Positions 34,934 through 43,940 are shown, counted from the stretch's first letter. The stretch is 64,000 bases of DNA from Amycolatopsis sp. 2-15 (GCF_030285625.1 NZ_CP127294.1:4560501-4624500), one strand, 5' to 3'. Translations and numbers: made by a program. The notes: a model not told the origin generated them from the letters alone.

Positions 34934-35544
34934 GCCTGAAGCGGCTGCTGCTCTGGCGGCACGGCGAAACGGACTACAACGCCGCCGGCCGCATGCAGGG
35001 ACACCTCGACTCCGCGCTGACCCCGGTCGGCTGGAACCAGGCGCGCTTCGCCGTTCCCGCGCTCGCGCGGTTCTCGCCCGACCTCGTGATCGCGTCGGAT
35101 CTGCACCGTGCCACCGACACGGCCACAGTGCTCACCGAAGCGATCGGCGTGCCATTGCGCATCGACAAGCGCCTGCGCGAGACGCACTTGGGCGAGTGGC
35201 AGGGCATGACCGGCCCCGAGGTCGACGCCGCGTATCCCGGTGAGCGCGACAAGTGGCGCACCGACGCCGCGTGGGCGCCGCCGGGCGGAGAGTCCCGAGT
35301 GGACGTGGCCGGGCGCGCGGGCGAGGTCGTGAACGACCTGCTGCAGCCCAATTCCGGCGCCGGCGAGTCGGTGCTGCTCGCTTCGCACGGTGGTCTGATC
35401 GTGGCGCTCACGGCGAAGCTGCTCGGCCTGCCGATCGAGATCTGGCCGTCGCTCGGCGGGATCATGAACTGCCACTGGGTGGAGCTCGGCCGCCGCGACG
35501 ACGCCTGGCGGCTGTATGCGTACAACGCGGGGATCACCGGCTGA
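34930..35544 (+). CDS. gpgP: Histidine phosphatase, probable glucosyl-3-phosphoglycerate phosphatase
   Basis: 204 residues of the phosphoglycerate-mutase-like branch: LLLWRHGETDYNAAGRMQGH (RHG with the phosphorylated His), RETHLGEWQGMT, and LLASHGGLIVALTAKLLG. Its place directly after rsfS and before the SGNH gene matches mycobacterial Rv2419c, GpgP, which dephosphorylates glucosyl-3-phosphoglycerate in methylglucose lipopolysaccharide synthesis. Assignment rests on synteny; a general phosphatase cannot be excluded. Confidence 0.8.
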   Translation: MSLKRLLLWRHGETDYNAAGRMQGHLDSALTPVGWNQARFAVPALARFSPDLVIASDLHRATDTATVLTEAIGVPLRIDKRLRETHLGEWQGMTGPEVDAAYPGERDKWRTDAAWAPPGGESRVDVAGRAGEVVNDLLQPNSGAGESVLLASHGGLIVALTAKLLGLPIEIWPSLGGIMNCHWVELGRRDDAWRLYAYNAGITG

Positions 35545-35547
35545 TCG

Positions 35548-36276
35548 ATGGGCCCGCACCTGCTCGTCTTCGGTGACTCGCTGAGCTTCCACGGACCGGT
35601 TGGTCCCTGCGCCGCCGACGAATCACGCCTGTGGCCCAACGTTGCAGCCACCGCGCTCGACGGGCGCGCCGACCTGGTCGCCGGCATCGGCTGGACCGCG
35701 CGCGACGTGTGGTGGTCGATGACCGGAGACCCGCGCGTGTGGGCCGATCTGCACCACGTGGACGCCGTCGTGCTGGCGATCGGCAGCATGGACACGCTCC
35801 CGTCGCCGCTGCCGACCTACCTCCGTACCGGCTTGCGTTACCTCCGTCCCGACGGCGTGCGCCGCGTCGTGCGCGGCGCGTATCTGGCTGCGCAGCCGCG
35901 GCTGTCCGTCGTGTTGCGGGGCCGGCCGGTCGTGCTGCCCGCGAAGCTGACCGTGCACTACCTCGACCTCGCCGTGGAGGCGTTGCGCGTGTTGCGGCCC
36001 GAACTGCCGATCTTCGGGATGTTGCCGTCGGTGCACCGCGCCGACGCGTACGGCCGCGTCCACACCGCCCGCCCCGCCGCGGCCGCCGCGATGGCCGCGT
36101 GGGGCGAGCGGCTGGACGTGCCATTGCTCGATCTCTCCGCCGTCGTGGGTGATCACGTGCTCGGCGGCGACGGCAACCCCGACGGCATGCACTGGGGCTG
36201 GGCGGGGCACGAAGCAGTCGGCACGGCCATGGCGAAGCTGATGACACCGACTTTGCGCCCCGGCCACGTAGGCTGA
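35548..36276 (+). CDS. octT: SGNH-family acyltransferase, probable diglucosylglycerate octanoyltransferase
   Basis: 242 residues. HLLVFGDSLSFHGPVGP holds the GDS nucleophile block; GDGNPDGMHWGWAGHEAVG holds the C-terminal Asp-x-x-His dyad. This matches the SGNH fold. In mycobacteria the gene in this position (Rv2418c, OctT) octanoylates diglucosylglycerate, following GpgP. No signal peptide, so cytosolic. Three bases after the previous stop; clearly the same operon. If not OctT it is another SGNH esterase. Confidence 0.75.
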   Translation: MGPHLLVFGDSLSFHGPVGPCAADESRLWPNVAATALDGRADLVAGIGWTARDVWWSMTGDPRVWADLHHVDAVVLAIGSMDTLPSPLPTYLRTGLRYLRPDGVRRVVRGAYLAAQPRLSVVLRGRPVVLPAKLTVHYLDLAVEALRVLRPELPIFGMLPSVHRADAYGRVHTARPAAAAAMAAWGERLDVPLLDLSAVVGDHVLGGDGNPDGMHWGWAGHEAVGTAMAKLMTPTLRPGHVG

Positions 36277-36280
36277 CGGC

Positions 36281-37129
36281 GTGTCGGTCGCCGTGGTCAC
36301 GGACTCCACCGCCCATCTGCCGGAGGGCTTCGCCGACCGGCACTCGGTGCGTGTGGTGCCTCTGCACGTCCTCGTGGACGGCGCCGTCTCCTACGACGGC
36401 ACCGAGATGGGCCCCGCCGCCCTCGCGGAAGCGCTGGGGGAGCGCAAAATCGTCACCACGTCCCGGCCCACGCCCGCCGAGTTCGCGACCGTCTTCCGCG
36501 CCGCGCTCGAGGACGGCGCCGAGTCCGTGGTGTCGGTGCACTTGTCCAAAGAGCTCTCCGGCACGTGGGAAGCCGCCGTGCTCGCCGCGCAGGAGGTCGG
36601 TCCGGACCTCGTGCGCGTGGTCGACTCGCGCACCACGGCCATGGGGCTCGGGTTCGCCGCGTTGCACGCCGCGGTGGCCGCCACCGCGGGCAAGTCGGCG
36701 GTCGACGTCGAGGCGGCCGCGGTCGATGCCGCCGGGCGCTCGTCCACGCTCTTCGTGGTCGAGACCCTCGAGCATCTGCGCCGAGGTGGCCGGATCGGGC
36801 CCGCCGCGGCGCTGCTGGGCACGGCACTCGCGGTGAAGCCGGTGTTGCACATGTCCGAAGGGCGCATCCTTCCGTTGGAAAAGGTCCGGACCATGAACCG
36901 GGCCATGGCGCGGCTGGTCGAGCTCGCCGTGGAGGCGGCCGGCGAGGGCCCGGTCGAGCTCGCCGTGCACCACCTCGCCTCGCCGGAACGAGCCGTCGAG
37001 CTGGCCAACCGCCTGGAGGAAGCCGTGCCCGGCTGCGCCGGCGGGTGTGTGGTCTCGGAGCTCGGCGCTGTGATCGGCGCGCACACCGGGCCGGGCGTGC
37101 TCGGCGTGGTCGTGCAGCGGGAGCAGTGA
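36281..37129 (+). CDS. DegV family fatty-acid-binding protein
   Basis: 282 residues. VAVVTDSTAHLPEGFADR at the start, TSRPTPAEFATVF, the SxHLSKELSGTWEA lipid-head loop and LEHLRRGGRIGPAAALLGTA are typical of DegV/FakB folds, which bind a fatty acid for kinase-dependent activation. It continues the nadD cluster but carries its own TAGGCT six bases before GTG 36281, so it can be transcribed alone as a leaderless mRNA. Confidence 0.92.
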   Translation: MSVAVVTDSTAHLPEGFADRHSVRVVPLHVLVDGAVSYDGTEMGPAALAEALGERKIVTTSRPTPAEFATVFRAALEDGAESVVSVHLSKELSGTWEAAVLAAQEVGPDLVRVVDSRTTAMGLGFAALHAAVAATAGKSAVDVEAAAVDAAGRSSTLFVVETLEHLRRGGRIGPAAALLGTALAVKPVLHMSEGRILPLEKVRTMNRAMARLVELAVEAAGEGPVELAVHHLASPERAVELANRLEEAVPGCAGGCVVSELGAVIGAHTGPGVLGVVVQREQ

Positions 37130-37151
37130 GCTTGTTGGCAGGTAAGGGTTT

Positions 37152-37715
37152 TCAGTCCTTGCCGGTGGTGAAGCCCGCAAGGAACAGCTGCAGCCACCGC
37201 GCTCGCACCGCCGGCTCGACGTCCGTCGGCGCCGTGAGGATGAGCAGGTAGAAGTCGTCGGCGGTCACGTCGTCCCGCAGCCGGCCGTCGCGCTGGGCGG
37301 CCTCGATCAACCGCGTCATCGCGACGCGGCTGCGGCTCTCCTGGTCGGGCGTGAGGTACTCGGCGCCGACGTTCTGTGCCGCAGCCTTGACCGCCCGGTC
37401 GGCGGCCGCCGCCTCGACAATGTCTCTCACGAGCGCCGAGATCGCGCTCATCGCGCCGGCCCCGCCCGCCACCCGCTCGGCCGCCGCCTCGATGGCTTCG
37501 GTGAGCAGTTCGCTGTGCTCGCCGATCACCGCCGTGACGAGGTCGGTTTTCGTCGGGAAGTGCCGGTACAACGTGCCCACGGCGACCCCCGCGGCCTCGG
37601 CGATCGTGTCCATCGGGACGTCGGGGCCGAGCCGGGTGATCTGCTCCCGCGCCGCGTCGAGGATCTTCGTGCGGTTGCGCACCGCGTCGGCACGCAGCGG
37701 GCGGGACGGCTCCAT
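37152..37715 (-). CDS. TetR family transcriptional regulator
   Basis: 187 residues. HTH: NRTKILDAAREQITRLGPDV, MDTIAEAAGVAVGTLYRHFP. C-terminal domain resembles TetR_C_33/SACE_7040-like. It lies 13 bp downstream of the frameshifted SDR on the same strand, probably co-transcribed and controlling it, and is the likely ligand of the 49-bp dyad at 38568-38616. Confidence 0.88.
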   Translation of the reverse strand: MEPSRPLRADAVRNRTKILDAAREQITRLGPDVPMDTIAEAAGVAVGTLYRHFPTKTDLVTAVIGEHSELLTEAIEAAAERVAGGAGAMSAISALVRDIVEAAAADRAVKAAAQNVGAEYLTPDQESRSRVAMTRLIEAAQRDGRLRDDVTADDFYLLILTAPTDVEPAVRARWLQLFLAGFTTGKD

Positions 37716-37728
37716 CGGTTCTCCGGGG

Positions 37729-38554
37729 TCAGCTCGCGAGTGCCCTCGTGATCAGGGTGTCGAAAGCGCGGTCGGGCAGGGCGCGGCGCAGGAAAATCAA
37801 GGGCTTCGCGCCGAAACCCGCAGCGTAACGTGTGCGCGGGCGCCGAGCCGTCGCCGCCTTGGCAACGGTCTTCGCGATCACGGACGGCGGGGACATCATC
37901 CGCGCGTTGAGGCCCGAGTTCATGCCCTTCGCCAGCTTCCCGACCAGGTTCGAATGCGCGCCTTCGCCGGAGACCTCCGTCATGTGGTCCACGGCGATGG
38001 TGCCCCACTCCGTCGCGATCCCACCGGGCTCGACCACGACCACGTCGATCCCGAAGGGCCGCACCTCCATTCGCAGCGCGTCGGAGAACCCCTCCAGGGC
38101 GAACTTCGTGCCGTGGTACCAGGCGCCCAGCGGGGTGTGGATCTTGCCGCTTAATCGAGGAGATGTTCACGATCCGGCCCGAGCGCTGCGCTCGCATCAC
38201 GGGCAGCACGAGCTGGATCAGCCGCGCGGCGCCGAAGACGTTCACCTCGAACTGGTAGCGGGCTTCCGACAAAGGCACGTCTTCGACGGCGCCATACGAG
38301 CCGTAGCCGGCGTTGTTCACCAGCAGATCGATCCGGCCGGACTCCGCGACGATCGCCGCCACGACCTTCTCCACGGACTCCTCGTCCGTCACGTCCAGCG
38401 CGAGCGTCTGCACCCCACGTTCGGCCAGGCCCGCCATCCGCGCCACCCTTCGCGCGGCGCCGTAGACCGTGTAGCCACGCTCCAGCAGCTCTCGCGCGGT
38501 GGACTCTCCGATACCCGACGACGCGCCCGTGACCAGGGCGACCTTGGCGGCCAT
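37729..38554 (-). pseudogene. SDR oxidoreductase with a single frameshift
   Basis: Joined, it is a 275-residue short-chain dehydrogenase: AAKVALVTGASSGIGESTAR, LVNNAGYGSYGAVEDV, IVNISSI, then in the next frame GAWYHGTKFALEGFSD (intact Y-x-x-x-K) and MEVRPFGIDVVVVEPGG. One extra A in an ATTAAGCGG run near 38153 breaks it. Everything else is intact, so a sequencing error is plausible. ATG 38554 has AGGAGG five bases upstream. Confidence 0.85.
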
Positions 38555-38567
38555 GACCACCACCTCC

Positions 38568-38616
38568 TGAAAGTGAACTGAGACTCAGGTTTATCATGAG
38601 TCATAGTTCACTTTCA
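38568..38616. promoter_or_regulatory. 49-bp dyad operator upstream of the SDR
   Basis: Outer arms TGAAAGTGAACT (38568-38579) and AGTTCACTTTCA (38605-38616) and inner arms GACTCA (38582) and TGAGTC (38597) share one centre at 38592. Perfect pairing over 18 bp. Overlaps the stop codon of the upstream SnoaL-like gene. Confidence 0.75.
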
Positions 38617-39041
38617 ACCGGGCGGATTCCACCGGAGTCGTTACCGGCAGCGTCACCGTCGACGGCGGCGAACGAGTGGTGCTCGTGCGTCACCACCCAG
38701 CGGCCGTGGTCCTTGCGCAGGCCGATGGTCAATCGCAGGCGGTGGCCCGGTGGATCAGCAGGGGTGCCGCAGCGCAGGAGTGCCCAGGCGAACGCCACGT
38801 CGTCGCCCGCGGTCACGTCGAGCTCCAGGATGGTGAAGGTCGCGCCTTCCGCCTGCCAGACGAAAAACGGCGGCCAGGTCTCGCGGTACGCATCGATCCC
38901 TCGGACACCTTCGTGGGGCGGCGGGACGTCGAACATCACGATGTCGTCGGAGTGGCCCGCGAGGACGCCGTCGAGATTTCCCGTGTGGACGGCAGTGGCC
39001 CAGTTTTCGATCAGGGCGCGGATCTCGGTTTCGTTCGTCAT
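38601..39041 (-). CDS. SnoaL-like / DUF4440 nuclear transport factor 2-fold protein
   Basis: 146 residues: ETEIRALIENWATAVHTGNL, SDDIVMFDVPPPHEGVRGID, YRETWPPFF, and ending HHSFAAVDG, typical of the SgcJ/EcaC or ketosteroid-isomerase-like NTF2 fold. Such proteins are small cytosolic isomerases or hydrolases; the substrate is unknown. ATG 39041 with AGGAAGGG upstream. Its end overlaps the operator of the SDR gene. Confidence 0.85.
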   Translation of the reverse strand: MTNETEIRALIENWATAVHTGNLDGVLAGHSDDIVMFDVPPPHEGVRGIDAYRETWPPFFVWQAEGATFTILELDVTAGDDVAFAWALLRCGTPADPPGHRLRLTIGLRKDHGRWVVTHEHHSFAAVDGDAAGNDSGGIRPVESEL

Positions 39042-39142
39042 GGTGGAGCCCTTCCTGTGGAGCGCCGTCGAGGGCGGCGATGGGCGACAGCATGGCATCG
39101 CGGGTCGACCGGAACCGGCGTTCCGGCGTCGCGGAGGCCGAG

Positions 39143-39169
39143 TTATCCACAAGGGGTGAGTTATCCACA
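39143..39169. promoter_or_regulatory. Two tandem DnaA-box sequences
   Basis: TTATCCACA occurs at 39143-39151 and 39161-39169, within an 18-bp direct repeat (GAGTTATCCACA). Both equal the classical DnaA box. They lie 55-80 bp before comEA. Confidence 0.6.
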
Positions 39170-39223
39170 GGTTGCCGGATTGGGCCTGGTGGCCGATGTC
39201 GATCAGCGCCTAGCGTCGCACGT

Positions 39224-39973
39224 GTGTTCGAGCAGACCGCCCGTGATCCGGGCACTCCCGTGAACGCCAGGCTCGCCTGGCTGGCCGACCAGCTGGCGGC
39301 GGGCCCACGCACCGTCGGGCCCGGCGGCCGGCTGGTCCGGCGCTGGCTGCCCGGCGGCGCCGACCCGGCCCACCCCGGTCTGCCCGGCGTGCTGAAAAGC
39401 CCGCGAGTCCTCGTCGCGCTGGGGCTCGTGGTCGTGGCCGTGCTGATCGCCGCGGGGTTCGCGGTGTTCAGCGGGGCGCCCGCGACGGAGGTGGCGCCGT
39501 CGCTGCCGAGCGCGAAGGCGCACCCTTCCGTTGCGGCACCGGCGTCTTCGACGTCCGCGAAGCTGGTGATCAGCGTGATCGGCCACGTCCGTGCGCCCGG
39601 CCTCGTCACCGTTCCGGCCGGCTCGCGCGTGGCCGACGCGGTGCGAGCCGCCGGTGGCGCGGACCCCGGCACCGATCTCTCCAGCCTGAACCTCGCCCGC
39701 AAGCTCACCGACGGCGACCAGCTCGCCGTCGGCATCACGGTCGCCTCCTCGGCCCCGGCGGGTGCCGGCGCGGCGCCGGGCAAGCTCGACCTCAACTCGG
39801 CCACGCCTGAACAGCTCGACACCCTGCCCGGCGTCGGCGAGGTCACCGCCGGCCGCATCATCGACTGGCGCACCCAGCACGGCGGCTTCTCCAGCGTCGA
39901 ACAACTTCGTGATGTCGAAGGCATCGGCGAAAGCAAGTTCGAGAAGCTGCGCGAGCAGGTGACAGTCGGATGA
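39224..39973 (+). CDS. comEA: ComEA family DNA-binding protein
   Basis: 249 residues. One membrane helix (LVALGLVVVAVLIAAGFAVF, residues 65-85) anchors a secreted part with an SLBB domain (ISVIGHVRAPGLVTVPAGSR) and a C-terminal helix-hairpin-helix pair (LDLNSATPEQLDTLPGVGEV, then RDVEGIGESKFEKL). It binds incoming DNA for uptake. GTG at 39224 lies seven bases after TAGCGT, a leaderless -10. ATGATG overlap with comEC. Confidence 0.9.
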   Translation: MFEQTARDPGTPVNARLAWLADQLAAGPRTVGPGGRLVRRWLPGGADPAHPGLPGVLKSPRVLVALGLVVVAVLIAAGFAVFSGAPATEVAPSLPSAKAHPSVAAPASSTSAKLVISVIGHVRAPGLVTVPAGSRVADAVRAAGGADPGTDLSSLNLARKLTDGDQLAVGITVASSAPAGAGAAPGKLDLNSATPEQLDTLPGVGEVTAGRIIDWRTQHGGFSSVEQLRDVEGIGESKFEKLREQVTVG

Positions 39974-42354
39974 TGTTCGTCCGGTCGGAGGCCGCTCCGT
40001 CGTGGCGTGACCACGACCTTCGGCTCGTCCCGGCAGCACTGGCGGCCTGGGGCGGCACCCTGGCGGGACTGCGGCTCGGGTGGTGGGCGGCCGAGGTTTT
40101 CGGGGTTGTGGCGGCGGTTTTGTCGGCCGTGTTGCTCGCGCGGCGGCGTGGGCGGTGGCTCGGAGCGGCCGGCGCGTTGTTGGTGCTGGGGCTCGTGGTG
40201 GCGTTGCCGACGGCGTGGCGCATCAGGGGAGCGGAGCAGGACGCACTCGGCCAAGCCGCAGCGCACGGGGTGACCGCCACGATCCGCGTCGAGGTCACCG
40301 AGCGACCGCGGCCGATCCACAGTGCCGGTTACGCCGATCAGCAGGCGGGCACGCGATCAGTGGCCATCGACGCCAAGGTGGAATCGGCCACTGTGGACGG
40401 TCGGCCGGTGGAGTCCACCGGCCGGGTCCTGCTGCTCGCGCCGGTCGCCGCGTGGGGTGCTCTCCTGCCGGGCCAGGAGGTCACGGCGTCGGGCCGCCTG
40501 GCGCCGGCGCGCGGGGGTGAGCTGACGGCGGCGGTCGTCTACCTGCAGGGCGCTCCGGTCGGGGTCACGCGGGCGCCGTGGTGGCAGCGGGTGGCCGCGA
40601 CGTTGCGGGCGGGGCTGCACGACATGTGCGCGGTGTTGCCGGAGGAACCGGCGGGGCTGCTGCCCGGTCTGGTCTTGGGTGACACGAGTGCGTTGCCAGA
40701 GGAGGTGGAGCAGGAGTTCACGGAGTCGGGGCTCACGCACTTGATGGCTGTGAGCGGCGGAAATCTGGCGATCCTTTGCGGCTCCGTTTTGCTGTTGTGC
40801 CGGTTGCTGCGCGTCGGGCCGCGGCTGTCGGCTGTCGCGGCGGGATTGTGCTTGGGCGGCTTCCTGATTCTCGTCGGCCCGGCGCCGAGTGTCCTGCGGG
40901 CCGGGGTGATGGGCGGGGTGGCGCTGCTGGCGCTGGCGATGGGCCGTCGTGGATCCGCGTTGCCGGCGCTGGCGTTCTCGGTGTGCGTGCTCGTCGCGTG
41001 GGATCCGGTGATGGCGGCGGACTTCGGGTTCGCACTGTCGGTGTTCGCGACCGCGGGGCTGGTGCTGCTGGCGCCGCGGTGGGCGGATTCGCTGGTGCGC
41101 CGGGGGATTCCGCCGGGGTACGCGGAAGGGATCGCGGTGCCGCTGGCGGCGTTCGTGGTCACCGCGCCGGTGATCGCGGGCATGGCGGGCACGGTGAGCC
41201 TCGTGTCGGTGGTGACCAACGTGCTGGCGGCGCCCGTCGTCGCGCCGGTCACGGTGCTCGGGGTGCTGGCCACGGTGGTCGGGCCGTGGTGGCCCGGCGC
41301 CGGGCACGTGCTGGTGCACCTGGCCGATCCGGAGGCTCGCTGGCTGATCACCGTGGCGCGGCACGGCGCTCGTGCGCCGGGTGCGGTGCTCACGTGGCCG
41401 GGCGGCTGGTGGGGCGGGGTGTGTGCGGCCGGGGTGCTGCTCGTGGTGGTGGTCGCGTTCCGGTTCCGGCGCGCGCGGCTGGTGGTGGCGATGGGGCTGG
41501 TGGCGGTGCTGCTGATCGTGGTACCGCCGCGGGTGCTCTCGCCCGGCTGGCCGCCGAAGGGCTGGGCGATGGTGGAGTGCGACGTCGGCCAAGGTGATGC
41601 CGTGGTGCTGGCCACGGCGGAGCCCGGGCGGGCGGTGGTCGTGGACACCGGGCCGGAGCCGGGGCCGGTGGACGAGTGCCTGCGGCGGCTCGGCGTGGAG
41701 CGGATCCCGCTGCTGGTGCTCAGCCACCTGCACGCCGACCACATCGGCGGGCTGTCGTCGGTGTTCGACGGCCGGGCCGTGGGAGCGATCGCCGTGGGGC
41801 CTGGGCGGGCGCCGGCGTGGGCGTGGCAGCAGGTGTCGCAGGAGGCGGCGACGCACCACGTGCCGCTGCTGGAGCTGAGCGACCGGCAGCGGCTCGACTG
41901 GCCGGGGCTGTCGCTCGATGTGCTCGGGCCGCGCTACGTCACGGCACGTGCCGCCGCCTTGCAGGACGGCACGATGATCAACAACAGTTCCGTGGTGCTT
42001 CGTGCGACCACGGCGGCGGGGAGGGTGCTGCTGACCGGAGACGTGGAACTGGCCGCGCAGGCCGACCTGCTGGCCGAAGGGGTGGACCTGCACGCCGACG
42101 TGCTGAAAGTTCCCCACCACGGCTCGCGCTACTCGTTGCCCCAGTTCCTCGAGGCGGTGGAGGCGCGGGCGGCAATGATCAGCGTGGGCGCGGGCAACAG
42201 CTACGGGCACCCGGCGAAGTCCACAGTGGACGTGCTGGGCACGTTGGGTGTGCTCGTGACGCGAACCGATGTGGACGGTGACACAGCCGTGCTGCCCGGT
42301 AACGGCGGGCCGGCGGTGGCGCGCCGGGGTGAGCCGCGCGGGCCGCCCCGCTAG
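39970..42354 (+). CDS. comEC: ComEC/Rec2 family competence channel protein
   Basis: 794 residues. N-terminal membrane segments and an OB-like domain, the Competence domain with about eight helices (LTHLMAVSGGNLAILCG motif near 260), and a C-terminal metallo-beta-lactamase domain with SHLHADHIGGLSS and LKVPHHGSR. It forms the inner-membrane DNA channel. Translationally coupled to comEA. Natural transformation is seldom shown in this group, so the physiological role is open. Confidence 0.93.
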   Translation: MMFVRSEAAPSWRDHDLRLVPAALAAWGGTLAGLRLGWWAAEVFGVVAAVLSAVLLARRRGRWLGAAGALLVLGLVVALPTAWRIRGAEQDALGQAAAHGVTATIRVEVTERPRPIHSAGYADQQAGTRSVAIDAKVESATVDGRPVESTGRVLLLAPVAAWGALLPGQEVTASGRLAPARGGELTAAVVYLQGAPVGVTRAPWWQRVAATLRAGLHDMCAVLPEEPAGLLPGLVLGDTSALPEEVEQEFTESGLTHLMAVSGGNLAILCGSVLLLCRLLRVGPRLSAVAAGLCLGGFLILVGPAPSVLRAGVMGGVALLALAMGRRGSALPALAFSVCVLVAWDPVMAADFGFALSVFATAGLVLLAPRWADSLVRRGIPPGYAEGIAVPLAAFVVTAPVIAGMAGTVSLVSVVTNVLAAPVVAPVTVLGVLATVVGPWWPGAGHVLVHLADPEARWLITVARHGARAPGAVLTWPGGWWGGVCAAGVLLVVVVAFRFRRARLVVAMGLVAVLLIVVPPRVLSPGWPPKGWAMVECDVGQGDAVVLATAEPGRAVVVDTGPEPGPVDECLRRLGVERIPLLVLSHLHADHIGGLSSVFDGRAVGAIAVGPGRAPAWAWQQVSQEAATHHVPLLELSDRQRLDWPGLSLDVLGPRYVTARAAALQDGTMINNSSVVLRATTAAGRVLLTGDVELAAQADLLAEGVDLHADVLKVPHHGSRYSLPQFLEAVEARAAMISVGAGNSYGHPAKSTVDVLGTLGVLVTRTDVDGDTAVLPGNGGPAVARRGEPRGPPR

Positions 42355-42368
42355 GGGAGCGGCCCGCG
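42337..42368. terminator. Terminator between comEC and thrC
   Basis: CGCGGGCCGC / GCGGCCCGCG, 10-bp stem plus CCC/GGG; the comEC stop codon lies in its loop. Serves both convergent genes. Confidence 0.8.
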
Positions 42369-42378
42369 GGCCCGGCGG

Positions 42379-43644
42379 TCAGAGGCCGAGGGCCTTGCTC
42401 ACGGCCTCGGCTGACGGGGGCACGGTCGCCTTCGGGCCGATGCGGCCTTCGAGCGCGTCGAGCGTCTTGAGGCCGTCGCCGGTGATGAGCAGCACGGTGT
42501 CGGCCTCGGGGTCGAGCTTGCCGGTCTCGATGAGCTTCTTCGCGGTCGCGACGGTGACGCCGCCGGCGGTCTCGGTGAAGATGCCTTCGGTGCGCGCGAG
42601 CAGCCGGATGCCCTCCACGACCTCCTCGTCGCTCACGTCCTCGATCGCACCGCCGGTGCGGTTGACGACGTCGAGAACGTAGGGGCCGTCGGCGGGGTTG
42701 CCGATCGCGAGCGAGCGGGCGATGGTGTCGGGCTTCACGGGCTGGACCACGTCGTGGCCGGCGCGGAAGGCGGCCGAGACGGGGGAGCAGCCGGTGGCCT
42801 GCGCGCCGAAGACCTTGTAGGGGCTGGCTTCCACGAGGCCGAGCTGGCCGAGCTCGCGGAAACCCTTGTCCACCTTGGTCAGCTGCGAGCCCGAGGCGAT
42901 CGGCACCACGATCTGCTCTGGCAGGCGCCAGCCGAGCTGCTCGGCGACCTCGTAGCCGAGCGTCTTGGAGCCTTCGGAGTAGTAGGGGCGCACGTTGACG
43001 TTGACGAACGCCCACGTCGGGTGCTCGCCGGCGAGCTGGGTGGCGAGGCGGTTGACGTCGTCGTAGTTGCCGTCGACGGCGATCAGATCACCGTCGTAGA
43101 CCGCGGTGGTGAGAATCTTGGCGCGCTCGAGCGACTTCGGGATCAGCACGACCGACCGCCAGCCGGCGCGGGCCGCGGCGGCGGCCGTCGCGTTGGCCAG
43201 GTTGCCGGTCGAGGGACACGCGAGGACCTCGAAGCCGAACTCGCGGGCCGCGGCCAGCGCGACGGCGACCACGCGGTCCTTGAAGGAGTGCGTGGGGTTG
43301 CCGGTGTCGTCCTTGACCCACAGGGACTTCAGGCCCAGCGCCTTGGCGAGGCGGTCGGCCTTCACCAGGCGGGTGGCGCCGGGTTCGGTGTTCGGGATCT
43401 CCTCGACGGTCGAGGGGACGGGAAGGAGCTTCTTGTAGCGCCAGATGTTCTTGGGGCCGGCCTCGATGTCTTCGCGGCGCACGCGGCCGAAGTCGTAGGC
43501 GACCTCGAGCGGCGAGAAGTCCTCCGCGGACACGAACTCCGGGGCGAGCGGCTGCCGGTGGCCCTCTTCCTTCGACACCAGTTCGACGGCCGGACCGAGG
43601 TCCAGGGTCTTCTTGGTGGAGGTCGTGCCGAGGGTAACGGTCAT
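42379..43644 (-). CDS. thrC: Threonine synthase
   Basis: 421 residues, fold-type II PLP enzyme. PTHSFKDRVVAVALAAA contains the PLP lysine; CPSTGNLANATAAAAA and GSQLTKVDKGFREL bind phosphate and substrate. It converts O-phosphohomoserine to threonine. The gene stands alone here, away from hom-thrB, and is preceded by a SAM-I riboswitch, tying it to methionine status. ATG 43644, ribosome site AAAGGAA. Confidence 0.94.
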   Translation of the reverse strand: MTVTLGTTSTKKTLDLGPAVELVSKEEGHRQPLAPEFVSAEDFSPLEVAYDFGRVRREDIEAGPKNIWRYKKLLPVPSTVEEIPNTEPGATRLVKADRLAKALGLKSLWVKDDTGNPTHSFKDRVVAVALAAAREFGFEVLACPSTGNLANATAAAAARAGWRSVVLIPKSLERAKILTTAVYDGDLIAVDGNYDDVNRLATQLAGEHPTWAFVNVNVRPYYSEGSKTLGYEVAEQLGWRLPEQIVVPIASGSQLTKVDKGFRELGQLGLVEASPYKVFGAQATGCSPVSAAFRAGHDVVQPVKPDTIARSLAIGNPADGPYVLDVVNRTGGAIEDVSDEEVVEGIRLLARTEGIFTETAGGVTVATAKKLIETGKLDPEADTVLLITGDGLKTLDALEGRIGPKATVPPSAEAVSKALGL

Positions 43645-43659
43645 CGCGAGGTTCCTTTC

Positions 43660-43791
43660 CTCATCTGCCCCGCAAAACGCGGGCCGGAATTGGCACCGTG
43701 GTCGTCAGCTATCCCGCAAATTCGGGAAGACAGGCTGTACGCCGGTTGCCGGGGCTTCGTCGGGCCGTTCCCTCTGCCCCTCTGGATGAGC
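43660..43791 (-). promoter_or_regulatory. SAM-I (S-box) riboswitch upstream of thrC
   Basis: In mRNA sense: P1 CTCATC (43790-43785) pairs with GATGAG (43665-43660). The core has AGAGGGAACGGCCCGACGAA, GCCCCGGCAACC (43750-43744 region) and GGTGCCAATTCC (43697-43686), all hallmark S-box segments. P1 ends right at the ribosome site GGAAAGGAA before the thrC ATG; a competing GAGG/CCTC helix there suggests translational control. Confidence 0.9.
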
Positions 43792-43940
43792 GGTGTTCAG
43801 TTGTCGGCGCGCCGCTGCGAATCTGGTGGAGCTGGGCGCCGCCTCGGGTACACCGTACGACATGGCGATCACCTCATGCCACGGTGGCGGCGCACATCAC
43901 CGGAGCGAGCCCGGGGCCGGGCGGGTGAGAAGATGGCGGA

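Noticed and set aside
40357..42210. 617-codon frame antisense to comEC
   Set aside because: Shadow frame rich in Arg/His/Pro/Gln; comEC motifs lie on the other strand.
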